Source: Phytoseiulus persimilis
Lineage: Eukaryota > Arthropoda > Arachnida > Mesostigmata > Phytoseiidae
Direction of reading: 5' to 3'
Assembly (NCBI GenBank): GCA_037576195.1
Contig: CM075104.1
Span: 8,004,775-8,068,774 of the forward strand
DNA length: 64,000 bases
In this document: piece after piece, positions 48,101-57,700 of the stretch
Position numbering within the stretch: the stretch's first letter is position 1
How the letters are laid out: the number at the start of each line of letters is the position of its first letter
The notes under the pieces: model-generated
Seen by the model: the letters and a program-made list of their open reading frames with translations, nothing else
Databases searched by the model: none
Told to the model about the DNA's origin: nothing
Program-made: the position numbers and the translations under genes

Positions 48101-51100
48101 AAGCTGACTTGTCGAACTATTTGTGCGAGCGATGAGAGCGGGCTCACGCCTGTCAAGCACCCCATACGAGTCGACGAGAGCCGATGTTTCGAAAAGTGCC
48201 TTCCAATGACTATGAGGAATACATCCGTTTAGAAATAGGGTGTTGTAGCATCTCGAGCACTCCTGGTACCATGCGAACAGTCTTCCATGCTCAATCGTTT
48301 TCCGCTGCTCCACGCTCCGAATCGTGTCAGACAGCTCTCCCAGTGTCTCGGGTAGGTACCGGCTCGTCCTCTCACAGTTTTGTTTAGCGAAGGTGGGGCC
48401 CACGATCCGAACTCCGGCAGATCCCGAGCGGGGTAAGGGATTCCAATCTCGACCCCATCGCCATGAGACTCGCGATTCCGCTCGTCAGTTCGGCTTGTCG
48501 AGCGCAGAGAATTGGGACGCGTTTTTTCCGAAAATAGCATCACGCTCGAAGAGTTCCATGGCTGAAGGCTGAGCCGGCTCCGGTGACTTCTGTGGAGACT
48601 CCGTGGATACAGTTTGTACAAAGAACGACTCTGTGTCTGAAAGACAACTCCGAGGGCGCTGCCAACGACTCGGCGAAAGCCGTCGTCACCGCTGGCATGG
48701 CGGCCCACACTCGGCCTAGGGGCAACTTGCCGTGCCGGAACGTGGGTCGACCAACGTCTTTTTTCCGCATCAAAATACCTGCGTGCAGCCTGTCGCGGGC
48801 TCCACTTGCAAATCAACGACGCCCGGAAGCGACAGAATACGAGATTTGCCCGGGTTATTATATTCCCGCAACTCTCCCCGTGCAACAAGTATCGATCCGG
48901 CAGCGATCGTCAATAATTCATACCGGGCAGAAATGAATGCGATCAAACGGGTCTGCCGCTGAGACTGTTCTTTACTTACGAAGGGAGTGCCTTCATTCGC
49001 TCGCATATCTGCGTTTCAATGAATTCCAATCAGCAGCTTAGGTCGTGCGCGAGCGTGCCGTCGTTGTCCATGTCCATGATTTGATCGCTGCTTCCGGCGA
49101 AAACGACGGGACTCCTGTTAATTTTGAGAAGCTGTCGAGGCTCTTCTAACTGTTTAGAATTGGCTTTCTGAGTGTTTGAGCTTTCTGTGTCGATGTGGCT
49201 TCGGATGTGGTCGGCTCGAAAGTAGTTCTTGTCCGAGAGGGTCCGAGACGCACATTTCTCAAAGGCGCGGTCGAGATCGGTGCCAACACATCCTTTGGCC
49301 GAGAATCCGTTGGATAACCATTCGCTTTCTCGTCTTTGCAGAGTACAATCGGTTCGAGGCAAAGATTAACGAGCTACGAGAGCAAATGCTGAATAATTCG
49401 GGCGCAGGGAGCATCAGGACCTCCCAGAAGAGGTCGCTGTTCGTCAAAGCACTTTTCGACTACGAGCCACAGAGAGACAGCGGACTTCCTTCCAGGGGCC
49501 TCTCATTTCGTTTCGGAGATATTCTTCACGTGACAAACGCAAGTGATGACGAGTGGTGGCAGGCGCGCAGAGTCCTTCCTCCAGGGCACGAGGACGTCGT
49601 GGGAATCGTTCCGTCGAAAAGACGAGTGGAACGTCGGGAGAGAGCCCGTCTCAAGACGGTCAAGTTCCAGGTAAGATGTAATTCCCGTGATCCCCACGGG
49701 GAGCCGTGAGATGGTGAATTCTTCCTGTGGGGCGACGGAGTCTCCGAGTGGGGTTCTGATTCGTGGCGAGACTTGTGCGCGGGGTCCGAGCGTGGGTTAT
49801 TCAGTCCGCATCGAACCGTCTCCGATATCGGTCGTGATGCACGGAGGCGGCTTTCGCAACTTCCGTGCATCTCGATATTGGCACAGGCCATCGACCGCAC
49901 AGAGAGTTGTCCCCTGGGCCAAGTGATAGATCCTGCTTCGAGCCAGCTGGATCCTTCTGTGGAATCTCACCAACGAGTCCCATCGAGATCGAGCGAACCC
50001 ACGGATTCAACTCCGTTCTTGCAGGGAGGAGGACTCGGACACTACTCCGGAGGATCGGGAGGAACATTGGACAGAAAGAAAAAGAACTTTTCATTCAGCC
50101 GCAAGTTCCCCTTCATGAAGAGCCGGGATGGCGGTGACCTGGACTTCGATGGAAGCCACGACGGCAGTAACCAGGACAGTGAGTATTGGCTCTCCGCCGC
50201 GGTTGGCATGCCCACGCCCGAGAGCCGGCGTCACCTGTCCATGTTGTTAGAGCCAGGCAGGCTGCGGGAGCGAGCAGGAAGAGTCCCGCACGCATTCTAA
50301 ATTTAACGACTTCTGTCCTCCGCAGACACGACAGCAATTTCATCCGACAGTGAAGCTTCCTCTGTTGGCTGTCGAGAGCGCGGTGAGGTGGAAGCAGTGC
50401 TCAGTTACGAAGCTGTTGTAGACACCCCCATCAACTACGTCCGGCCTGTCGTCATCCTGGGTCCTCTCAAGGATAGAATAAACGATGACCTCATCTCCGA
50501 ATACCCGATTAATTTCGCGTCGTGTGTACCTCGTGAGTACTTTGCGGGTTTACTTGCGAGCTTCCGAAGTCGATAGTGGCACAGAGACGGCAGTGAAGGG
50601 CTCGGGGACTTCTGAGCTCATTCCGGATGAGTGGGAGAACGATCCTCTTCCGTTTCGCCTCTGAAGACCGTCGGTGATTAATGACTACTCCTCGTTCATA
50701 CAGACACCACTCGGCCGCAGCGAGACTATGAAGTTGACGGTCGAGATTATCACTTCGTGGCCTCACGAGAGCAAATGGAGCGGGATATTCAAGCGCATCT
50801 CTTCATCGAGGCGGGACAATACAACGATAACCTTTATGGAACGTCAGTGGCCGCTGTGCGATTAGTCGCAGAGCAGCAGCGAAAACACTGCATCCTAGAT
50901 GTTTCGGCGAACGCCATCAAGAGACTGCAGGTAGCGGGACTCGAACCAATTGCAATCCTCATCAAGCCGAAAAGCGTCGAAAGCATCCTCGAGATGAACC
51001 GCCGCATAAGCGAAGAGCAGGCAGCGAAACTTTACGAGCGGGCCCTCAAGATTGAACAGGAATTCAGTAAGTATTGATAGATTGACGAGCGAAATATATT

Positions 51101-51320
51101 TCCCATCGATCGTTGAACCGGATCGGGAAACTGAACAAACCCATCTCGAGTCGGCGGATCAGTGAACCATCCTTCAGTTCCCAACCCCTTGTCCGCAGGT
51201 GAAGTCCTGACGGCCGTGGTGACCGGCGACTCGGCGGAGGAGATCTATGACAAAGTCCGAACTGTCATTGAGCTTCATTCGGGTCCTTCTGCCTGGGTTC
51301 CCGCTCCGCATAAGCTATAG
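27176..51320 (+). CDS. dlg1: Discs large (Dlg1/SAP97-type MAGUK scaffold): L27-PDZ-PDZ-PDZ-SH3-GUK
   Basis: This gene encodes a membrane-associated guanylate kinase scaffold of septate/adherens junctions and synapses, which clusters channels and adhesion proteins. Core coding exons are 27176-27194, 28463-28594, 29103-29245, 36321-36386, 36779-36964, 37064-37348, 39053-39215, 39370-39460, 46207-46466, 49342-49670, 50025-50178, 50326-50532, 50704-51066 and 51199-51320. They total 2,520 nt, 839 residues plus stop, with consistent phase at all junctions. Domains by residue are L27 (about 5-65), PDZ1 (130-216), PDZ2 (224-310), PDZ3 (362-448), SH3 (475-545), hook (546-645) and GUK (650-835). Two further in-frame exons may enter the L27-PDZ1 linker, and an internal first exon predicts a short isoform. 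The PDZ, SH3 and GUK identity is beyond doubt; small linker exons are less certain. Confidence 0.95.
28463..28594 (+). CDS. dlg1: dlg1 exon 2: L27 domain
   Basis: This exon encodes [29 protein letters not shown] and KSKLFQALL, the first two helices of the L27 domain. This domain heterodimerises with L27 partners such as CASK/Lin-2 and is specific to SAP97/S97N-type Dlg. The acceptor is TTCCAG, the donor GTGAGT, and it leaves in phase 1. Confidence 0.93.
29103..29245 (+). CDS. dlg1: dlg1 exon 3: end of L27 domain
   Basis: [20 protein letters not shown] and [13 protein letters not shown] follow the insect pattern DIQEFYELTLLDDSKSIQQK closely. It enters in phase 1 (completing Asp) and ends in phase 0 at FK before GTTAGT. 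A 7-kb intron to the next core exon holds the candidate cassette exons. Confidence 0.92.
29657..29854 (+). CDS. dlg1: Candidate dlg1 linker cassette exon
   Basis: A 66-codon open frame, phase 0 on both sides, sits between GTGTGCAG (a CAGCAG tandem acceptor) and a strong GTAAGT donor. It reads [19 protein letters not shown] and continues with a basic stretch ([12 protein letters not shown]). Its GC-rich third positions look coding. It matches no Dlg sequence I recall, so inclusion in mRNA is inferred. Confidence 0.38.
31067..31234 (+). CDS. dlg1: Candidate dlg1 linker cassette exon
   Basis: A 56-codon open frame, phase 0 on both sides, is bounded by a good pyrimidine tract with TTCCAG and by AAG before GTGAGG. 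It reads [20 protein letters not shown], then [13 protein letters not shown], ending SAESPDK. The phase fits exactly between exon 3 and the linker exon at 36321. No known motif is seen. It probably lengthens the disordered L27-PDZ1 linker in some isoforms. Confidence 0.5.
32647..32666. repeat. G20 homopolymer run
   Basis: Twenty consecutive G bases are read directly, within the L27-PDZ1 intron of dlg1. Confidence 0.95.
36321..36386 (+). CDS. dlg1: dlg1 linker exon before PDZ1
   Basis: This exon encodes 22 residues, [20 protein letters not shown] then YG, between CAAATCCAG and GTGAGT, phase 0 on both sides. The acidic Gly/Ser content suits the disordered segment ahead of PDZ1. It may be skipped without frame change. 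Confidence 0.65.
36779..36964 (+). CDS. dlg1: dlg1 exon: first half of PDZ1
   Basis: It begins [20 protein letters not shown] and carries the carboxylate-binding loop GLGF within [19 protein letters not shown], then [23 protein letters not shown]1 binds C-terminal peptides of channels and adhesion proteins. The acceptor is CCAACAG. The donor GTTAGT opens a 99-bp intron that contains a C13 run. Confidence 0.95.
37064..37348 (+). CDS. dlg1: dlg1 exon: second half of PDZ1 and first half of PDZ2
   Basis: This exon encodes [19 protein letters not shown] and the second PDZ1 helix, a very short spacer ([12 protein letters not shown]), then [18 protein letters not shown] and [13 protein letters not shown]. 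The PDZ1-PDZ2 spacer is short, as in vertebrate SAP97, so the two domains probably act as a rigid tandem. Phase 0 on both sides. Confidence 0.95.
39053..39215 (+). CDS. dlg1: dlg1 exon: second half of PDZ2 and proline-rich linker
   Basis: [20 protein letters not shown] and VLLTVAKT complete PDZ2. [15 protein letters not shown] follows, a proline stretch that could bind SH3 or WW domains. It leaves in phase 1 at GTAAGG. Confidence 0.93.
39370..39460 (+). CDS. dlg1: dlg1 exon: PDZ2-PDZ3 linker
   Basis: It encodes [20 protein letters not shown] and [10 protein letters not shown], a low-complexity linker far shorter than the fly's. It leaves CG, which joins the first A of the PDZ3 exon to make Arg, giving the family-like R-E-S-R-K-V-V. 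The acceptor TTTCAAG is unusual but the phase agrees on both sides. Confidence 0.8.
39901..39936. repeat. GCTG tetranucleotide microsatellite
   Basis: About nine GCTG/GTTG units in a row. A similar imperfect tract (GGCTGGCTGGATGGCCGGCT) lies at about 47701-47735, so this motif recurs in dlg1 introns. Confidence 0.85.
41048..41092. repeat. 26-bp tandem duplication
   Basis: GATGAACCATGAAAAATGT occurs at 41048-41066 and again at 41074-41092 with identical sequence, a period of 26 bp. Confidence 0.9.
42370..42461 (+). CDS. dlg1: Candidate alternative first exon for a short PDZ3-SH3-GUK Dlg isoform
   Basis: An ATG with A at -3 and G at +4 opens 30 codons reading [20 protein letters not shown] then [10 protein letters not shown], and ends GGA AG before GTGAGA. 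An in-frame TGA lies about 40 nt upstream and no ATG in between. The two leftover bases join the first A of the PDZ3 exon (46207) to give Arg in the correct frame, exactly as the ordinary upstream exon does. The predicted product has a basic N-terminus followed by PDZ3-SH3-GUK, lacking L27, PDZ1 and PDZ2. It could still be an untranslated-type or unused exon, since no transcript evidence is available. Confidence 0.6.
43857..43894. repeat. Perfect inverted repeat (hairpin)
   Basis: ATCGAAAACGAATG at 43857-43870 and its exact reverse complement CATTCGTTTTCGAT at 43881-43894 flank a 10-nt spacer. The 14-bp stem is perfect. Confidence 0.9.
46207..46466 (+). CDS. dlg1: dlg1 exon: PDZ3 domain
   Basis: The whole PDZ3 is in one exon: [59 protein letters not shown] and [13 protein letters not shown]. 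The GLGF loop and the helix His that selects Ser/Thr at ligand position -2 (ATHEQA) are intact, indicating class I ligand binding. Acceptor ATTCCAG, donor GTAAGT. Confidence 0.96.
47791..48888 (-). pseudogene. Unidentified coding-like block within a dlg1 intron
   Basis: In the 2.9-kb intron between the PDZ3 and SH3 exons, the minus strand carries overlapping open frames of 219 (48229-48888), 166 (47903-48403) and 124 codons (47791-48165), with protein-like composition. One segment has a hydrophobic/aromatic stretch ([20 protein letters not shown]) and another is acidic and Ser-rich. No single frame spans the block, and I recognise no family. It is probably a decayed gene or mobile-element remnant; chance is possible. 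Confidence 0.3.
49342..49670 (+). CDS. dlg1: dlg1 exon: SH3 domain
   Basis: This exon encodes [16 protein letters not shown], then the MAGUK SH3: [60 protein letters not shown] and SKRRVERRE. The SH3 pairs intramolecularly with the GUK domain in MAGUKs. The PDZ3 exon's last base completes the first Glu. The donor is CAG before GTAAGA. Confidence 0.96.
50025..50178 (+). CDS. dlg1: dlg1 exon: hook region
   Basis: [20 protein letters not shown] and [18 protein letters not shown] form the basic-then-acidic hook between SH3 and GUK, which in Dlg binds calmodulin and protein 4.1. The exon enters in phase 0 after CTTGCAG and leaves in phase 1 at GTGAGT. Confidence 0.9.
50326..50532 (+). CDS. dlg1: dlg1 exon: start of guanylate-kinase-like domain
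   Basis: An acidic Ser-rich stretch leads to [20 protein letters not shown] and [20 protein letters not shown]. The P-loop is degenerate (GPLKDR in place of a GxxGxGK motif), as in all Dlg proteins, so this domain binds phosphopeptides rather than acting as a kinase. Ends CVP in phase 1. Confidence 0.95.
50704..51066 (+). CDS. dlg1: dlg1 exon: core of guanylate-kinase-like domain
   Basis: The exon runs from [20 protein letters not shown], through [20 protein letters not shown] and [15 protein letters not shown], to [20 protein letters not shown]. It keeps the residues that form the phosphoserine-binding surface in MAGUK GUK domains (Arg and Tyr of TTRPQRDYE and GQYNDNLYG). Acceptor CATACAG, donor GTAAGT. 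Confidence 0.96.
51199..51320 (+). CDS. dlg1: dlg1 last exon: C-terminus
   Basis: [20 protein letters not shown], then [12 protein letters not shown] and TAG. The Trp-Val-Pro ending is the Dlg hallmark (WVPSKESL in fly). Acceptor GTCCGCAG. Confidence 0.95.
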
Positions 51321-52799
51321 TGCTGTCCGCGAGCACCACCCTCCCTATCCAAGCTTTCCGGACGCCACTCAACGACAACAACACCAGCAGCAAAGACCAT
51401 GACAAAACGAAAGTCCTGACAACAAACAATCTAGGTAGGAAATGTGGTAGGACAAGTGAATCTGGAACTGGATCTCCCCCTCTTTGACGGGATCCTCGTC
51501 CGGCATCCTCTGGGCTCGCCAAATCTACTGCCAATAGACATTGTAAACAACAGTGCGACATGTGAAGTAAAGTGTTGAAGTTCTAGACAGAAAGGGATCT
51601 CCCCTAGCGCCCTTCGACGCTTGGTCATGCCCTAGAGAACAAAAAATTGCGGAAACACGATACCTACCCCATCATCGCTGAACATCTCACCTGGAAGAAT
51701 TGTGCACTGCGCTCCGCCAACTATTTAGGGCACAGACACGAACACACGCGACCTAGACACCAACACGGCCGATCACTGAACACACGAGAAACACACACTC
51801 AAACAGGCTTACATACGATACCACACTCATAGTAATTCCGAAGCGTTTTTTGGATGGATGAACGAAATCACCGCAATGCACTGTCTCATACGAGAAACGA
51901 ATCATCGTACGAAGCATACTAGTCAGCGGGCCCAGGGGATTCCACAGGACGACTCTCCTCCAACAGACCATAAAACAGAAAAGCTCTCGAAATCCTAGGG
52001 AACTTGGACTCGAGCAAAACGATCTGGATGACCAATGCCACTGTCAGCGGTTGGCATACGGGTTGGCATTGTACGTGCCATGGAGTGAAGATGGGACGGG
52101 CGGTGTGGACCGCAGTTGAACTCTAGTTACTATTCACATAAAAACCGATCGAGTGAGTGTCGCGGTTCAAATCCTTGTAAGCGAGAGCGTAAGCAGCAGC
52201 AGCCGCCTTTCCACGACTCGTTGACCCGGAAACTTTTGTGCAATCGGCGACGAGTATTTGTTGCAGGATGACGGCCAAATCTGCAGATATTTTAAAAGCA
52301 AGCGTCGTCAACAATTTCTATAACCGTAATTAATACTACCGTAATGCAAATCGATTGTCGTTGCCGTGCTCTGAGTGGAAGTGGGTTCGAGATAGGAGAG
52401 TTTCGAGGCAAGCGTTCCGTTGCCTTCGAATCCCGGTCAACGAGCGTGCACGGTACTTGTACATTGGACTCTGTACATAGAGCAAAACGCGCTCTGTTCG
52501 GGCCTGTGGCCGGCCCGATTTCGGCGTGGACAGGTGACCGAACGAATGGCGCTGCATCAAAGACGTATTATTCTCCTCGTTCCAATCTTTTTGTCTCTTC
52601 CCACTCCACCACCCTTTGACTCTATCTCCCCTATACCGCGAGATTTATCATCCTCCGATTTCGTGACTCGTTGAAATGAAAGCTCTTCCAATCGATTGGT
52701 GATGTTCTTGATATCGATGATGATGGTGACATGTGACGCTGCCATCTGCGAATTTTACATCGAAGTTCTTCTCCTTTAGAGAGCAATTTGGGCCTTCAC

Positions 52800-52814
52800 G
52801 GGGGGGGGGGGGGG
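52800..52814. repeat. G15 homopolymer run
   Basis: Fifteen G bases in the presumed 3' flank or 3' untranslated region of dlg1. Confidence 0.9.
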
Positions 52815-53436
52815 AAAGGGTTTCTTTTCTCTGTAACCTTTTTTCTAGCCTTGAAACGGTGCGGCTTATGAGGATGGTGGTCGCTGACGAGGCCTGTTCG
52901 GCGGCATCGATTTTTTCCGATGATGTAGCCGTTCGACGAGTGGAGAAATGTTCTCGGTTCAAACACGACTCCGGCAGAGCCATTTTGCGAGCCACACCCG
53001 CCGCAGTGGAGACTGAGGCAGCCGTCACCACCTTCATCAAGACCGCTACCGTGAACACTTCACACACGAATCCACAGACACAAACTAGATCGAGAAGAGA
53101 AAGGCATGAATAGCAATGGCTGGGTTACCAACCACAACATGACAAAAGCAAGTCTGTCTCTCTTAGAATTGAAGATGACTTCATTTCCGGACATACTTCG
53201 TCGACCTCAGCATGTTAATAGGCTCGCAGGATCTCGAGCGGGATAGATAAGCGATTGGCTCCGGCCCACCTGTTTCGTGAACTGATTGTGGACTGTGGGT
53301 TGACGGAAGCGAGAGGATACACCACCAAACATAGTCATCGTCATTCTGTTTTCTTTATTTCTTTGATGAGTGTAATTCTATGATCCCATGTGCTGTGTCG
53401 ATTAGAGGTGAGAGATTTGATGATATACTAAAATTG

Positions 53437-53442
53437 AATAAA
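53437..53442 (+). terminator. Possible dlg1 polyadenylation signal
   Basis: This is the first canonical AATAAA on the plus strand that I saw after the dlg1 stop, about 2.1 kb downstream. A 2-kb 3' untranslated region is plausible for dlg1, but usage is unproven. Confidence 0.35.
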
Positions 53443-54518
53443 ACAGGAAGTCAACAAAGAAACGAAGCACAAACCGATGAGAAACGAATAACGAGCTGCG
53501 TTCTTCTTCGCCGGAAAGACCTAATAGAATCGCTAAATATATTTTCTTGAATGGAGTGCTCCAACATCCGGGTGTTCGAACCGCTAGCCACCCCCCAACT
53601 CGGTGTCTGCGGGCAAATCGAACCGAACGGTGGAGGCGGGGACCCTCGATACCTGTCCGTTGCTCGCCCGTTGACTCTACGCCAGATGTTTCTCTCCTAT
53701 TCAAACCTTCCCACCAAAAGTTGGAAATGGGGATAAGATTATTTTCTGTCACAGAACACCACTCTGTTCCCCTTTCGGATACGGAGGGTCTTCCAAACAT
53801 GTTCTAGCAAGGTTCAATCTATTGTAACACCGGATTCTCCCCCAGTTCTTTCTGCAGCTGATCGCACTCCAAAAAAATTGAATTGAACAGGTTCAGGTTC
53901 GCTCAGGTTGCTGCTAGGGAATGATTAAGGAAAACAAAGCTCTCCTCTGTCAATATTTATTAGTCCAATGACTGATTTTCTACCTAGATAATAATATACT
54001 CATGTATAGAGATGTTCTTGTCATAAAACGTACTCATAAATAGGGTTATGACGCTAGTTTTCGCCGAAACTCTGTCTCACCTCGCTTCGGTCCAGTTCTA
54101 TTATTGATATTCTGAGAATGCTTTTTGAATTGGATTTTTACTCTTTTTCTCCCGTTTTGGTCATCAATGTACAGTATATACAATCAATACGTATTCAATT
54201 TTCATAACACTCGCTCTCAAATGTATCGGTTAGAGTTTTCTCTCCCTGATAACCTACATTTTGATGATTGTTACGTTGTCAGACAAATGACAGGGATTGG
54301 CTGATTGCCAAATCAGTGGAATCAATAGTCGAAAAATATCCTTCCGGAGTTGGTCTCGTGCATTGTGTGCGCCCTCAGTAGTTCATGAGAAAGTGTCGTC
54401 GGACACGAGTAGGAAACTTTATAATTTGAAGAGTCAGATTCACCGAGGAGCCTTCGCCTTATATCACTCTTATGAACGCCATGCTGTCGCTTCAGTCATA
54501 TCTCGCTTTCACTCTTCA

Positions 54519-54524
54519 TTTATT
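54519..54524 (-). terminator. Polyadenylation signal of the Bcl-2 family gene
   Basis: TTTATT on plus is AATAAA on minus, about 113 nt after the stop codon at 54637-54639. This is the expected distance. Confidence 0.5.
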
Positions 54525-54636
54525 TCGTCGAACATGCGTTTCTATACTCTTCGTATGTTTCCCGATTGAAAAATTACCTATCTGATGAATTCAAAACAAT
54601 CCAGAGTGAGATTACGAGGGATCCTACTGATTCATC

Positions 54637-54762
54637 TCAAGATTTGTTCGTCAGGATGGCACCTAGAGCTATGGCTCCGAGAGCGATGCCAGCAACCCCG
54701 AAGATGTTCCGGTAGTAGTTAGATCTCGGCCGTTCGCTCGGAACGTCGCCCACCACGCCGGC
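54637..54762 (-). CDS. Bcl-2 family gene exon B: end of BH2 and C-terminal membrane anchor
   Basis: After CTTCTTCCAG it reads AGVVGDVPSERPRSNYYRN, then a glycine/alanine-rich hydrophobic helix of about 20 residues and the polar tail TNKS before TGA. The phase-0 join gives GW-AG, completing BH2. Too short and lacking an early Met to stand alone as a gene. Confidence 0.85.
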   Translation of the reverse strand, partial: AGVVGDVPSERPRSNYYRNIFGVAGIALGAIALGAILTNKS

Positions 54763-57700
54763 CTGGAAGAAGGAGAGGGTTATTGAGTTCGGGGGAATTC
54801 AGAGAAAAATCATTAGAAAACTTCGATGATTTCGGTGGAATAATCTCCGCACAGATTCCAGGACGTGCGCTGGGATGTAACTCGTTCGTGGCCGGTAGTA
54901 ATATTGCGCGAAAACAGATCGCAGCCCACGCTCAACTCTGTTTGAGAAAGTCACGTTCCCTGAAGGCCGACTGTGGGAACGGCAGAAGTGAACTTGGAAT
55001 AGAAGACGCTCACAGTAATTCAAACGGACGTTGAGATGGGTCGCGACGGTCGGTGAAGTCTGTCTTGACACTGTGTTCTCACGATGACGCCCCTGCTTGC
55101 TTCGACATCTCTTGACCACACAGAGGAAATTTCGATTCCCGTGAGAATGAGACGTCACAGGACCTTCCGCCGCCAGAAATGTCATCAAAGCAACCGCTTA
55201 CCCCTGGATATCACCAGCTCTGCTATTACTCGCGATCACTAAACTACCCAACGTCAAATCAGTCAGCGGACGGCGATCGCGTAAAGAAAGAGACGAACCA
55301 AAACGAGCGGATTTCGAAGCGGGCTCGATCGGTAAATAGGATACTTGAAATGCACCTGGCAGACTGACCAAAGCCGGGCACATTCGACCCTGTGATCAGG
55401 GAGCAATCGCCCATGTCGCTGATGTCGGGATGGTTAACGCCAAGCACGACGACCGAAAAATTGGAAAATGCCGCATTCTGAGATGCTCACATCCGTTTTA
55501 TAATTTCCTGACGGTGTCAGATCCGGGTGGACTCAGCTTTTGGGTTTTGCAGCTTGGATCGATGACATGAGGCGTGAGAAAAAAAACATCACCTCGATCG
55601 CTTATCAGAGCCCTCGTTTTCGGCCGTCCCCTTCGAGACGCCGTTCGGAGCTTCTGTTTTTGTTTGTCATACCTTCACGGCGGTTCGGGAGCTTTCCTGT
55701 GCTGCGGGCTCGTTTCCGCAACCGCACAGTCATGCTCGGACGTCTCCACAACGAGATCCTCGTTGAAAGTGGGAGAATATACATAGCGACGAATGATTGG
55801 TTCTCGCGTCGATTCGGTTACGCTCCAAGAGACCACAGGGTAAACGCAATAATTATGATTGAAGGGGCGACAAGTCGTCTGTTCGAGCCATCTCTCTAAT
55901 CGACAATTTCGATAACGACACAGAGCTGTTCATCTCGTCGACTGGCTGAACAAACAGTGATCCGCGCCCGCAAATGATCCCCTTGTGCCACCGCGACAGT
56001 TGTGGAGGGAGGGCGGGAGGGAGGAAGGAAGGCAGACAGGCTGGCAAACACAGCGAAGTACGGCAACATCGATGAAGTCGCCGACCACCGTCTCAATTCG
56101 GAAGAGTCCGAACTTACGAACGAGACGACATCGCATCACGTCGTCGATCGTCGTTTACAGAGGAATGTTGAACGTCGTCATCATGATTGGGGCTTTCGTT
56201 ATTTCATCTGGTCATCCATCTTGAAAGCTCGGCTTTTCGAGTCTAATCTCATTTTTTTCGCTCCTCATATAAACTGTTCGACAAATTGTGGAGCAAAAAA
56301 CTTCTCTGCGGATAGCAGTTGAATTTCAACTCCGCTCGCGAGACATCCGAAGTTTTCGGAGCGTTTCTGTGTCGGAGAAGGGCCGACACGACGAGAGGTT
56401 TCTGAGCAAAATTCGCAATTTGTCGGCGCCGAGAGCGATGCGAGAGTTATTGGCCGTACACGAAGCCCCGGCCTAGCAAATGTGTCGCGTTCAGAGCGAG
56501 AGGATTGACTGCGGTCGGACGGGGCCTCCAGGCATCCGTATGGTGGCTACCGTTCGTCCACTGAGCTTCCTTTCTTCGTTTTTTTTTCCTCTCTTTCTGT
56601 ACCCCTCTATGTCAAAGTCACCCCGCTGACGTTCGCTTGCCTCAGCCAGCGGATTGTCGGCGGCCGCCCGCTCGCTGGCTCCGACCAGCTTTTCTGTTCA
56701 AAGGTCAGATTGCTGCCCACTGTTGTTGGTGTCGTTGCTACCGGATATGAAACATTGGCCCCTCGACGCCTTTGAACACTCGGACAGCGCAGGAGACGGA
56801 CTCCTGAGGTCGAAAGACTTTCCTCAGTTATTGATTCGCCGGAACGGTCACCGGAACTTTCCCTCGTCGAGCACATGCGACGAGAACTCGCGTCGGCAAT
56901 GAACTTCTTCCGAACCCAAAAGCTTAACTGAGCCAGAACTCTTTCGCGAACAGAGCTGTGAAATTCCGTATCGAAGAGACTGTTCTGCCTGAAGAATTTC
57001 TCCTAAAAGGCTCCTCCGGCGTTCTTTCGAACAGCTCAGACTTCAGAGCCCGTTGACCGGCGTGGAATGCGGCCCTTGTGCCTTTCTGCGTTGGAATGCC
57101 ATCTGGTTGCTTGCTAGGCTTGCGGGTCGTCTTCTCTTCTTTACTTCGTCGTTGTCGGCATCGGCGGCGGTAGCAGAAGCGACCGCCGCAGAAAGGCAGA
57201 AGCAGAAGAGACGAGTCAAGAAGAGAAGAGAAAACAAAGGAATGACGCCTTCTACAGCGGCCCGTCGGTCGGCCACTCAGTTGGTCGGGGAAAGCCACTT
57301 GTTGTAAGGAATTTCACGATTTCAGCTCGGAACGGAATTCTCTCCGCCTTCTTCGACTGAGAACGTATGGGCTCATTCTTAAACCGGACCTCGAAACCGT
57401 TTCCCGCAGTTTCCGAAACCTAACTCGGATCGCCGGGACATCTTTCCGATTCCGGACGAAAATGATTCAGTTTGGCGATGAGGAGCGAAGCAACATTCCG
57501 GAATCCTGTGCTAGCCGGTCTCGGCAGAGAGACGAAAGCCTGCCAATTCGGACCATGGACGTGTTCACCGAGTTTCGTTCATTCTCTCTAACGTTAAATT
57601 TTTTTCGTCTTCGGAGACTGACGGCCTCAAGTGGAAGCGTTCTCGCACACGGTCGATTCCAGATCACGACGGGCCGCGCGGTGAACTCGCCAAAACGGGC

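Larger units (their letters stand above)
51321..54636. other. Convergent spacer between dlg1 and the Bcl-2 family gene
   Basis: This stretch should hold the 3' untranslated regions of both genes: dlg1 on plus to perhaps 53.46 kb, and the Bcl-2-like gene on minus down to about 54.5 kb. No coding exon was recognised. The base composition becomes AT-rich from about 53.3 kb, as is common in untranslated 3' ends. Confidence 0.5.

Noticed and set aside
49030-49341. Possible extra coding sequence immediately upstream of the dlg1 SH3 exon
   Set aside because: The frame is open, but the PDZ3 exon joins the SH3 exon in phase at 49342 to give the conserved DEYNRFEAK junction.
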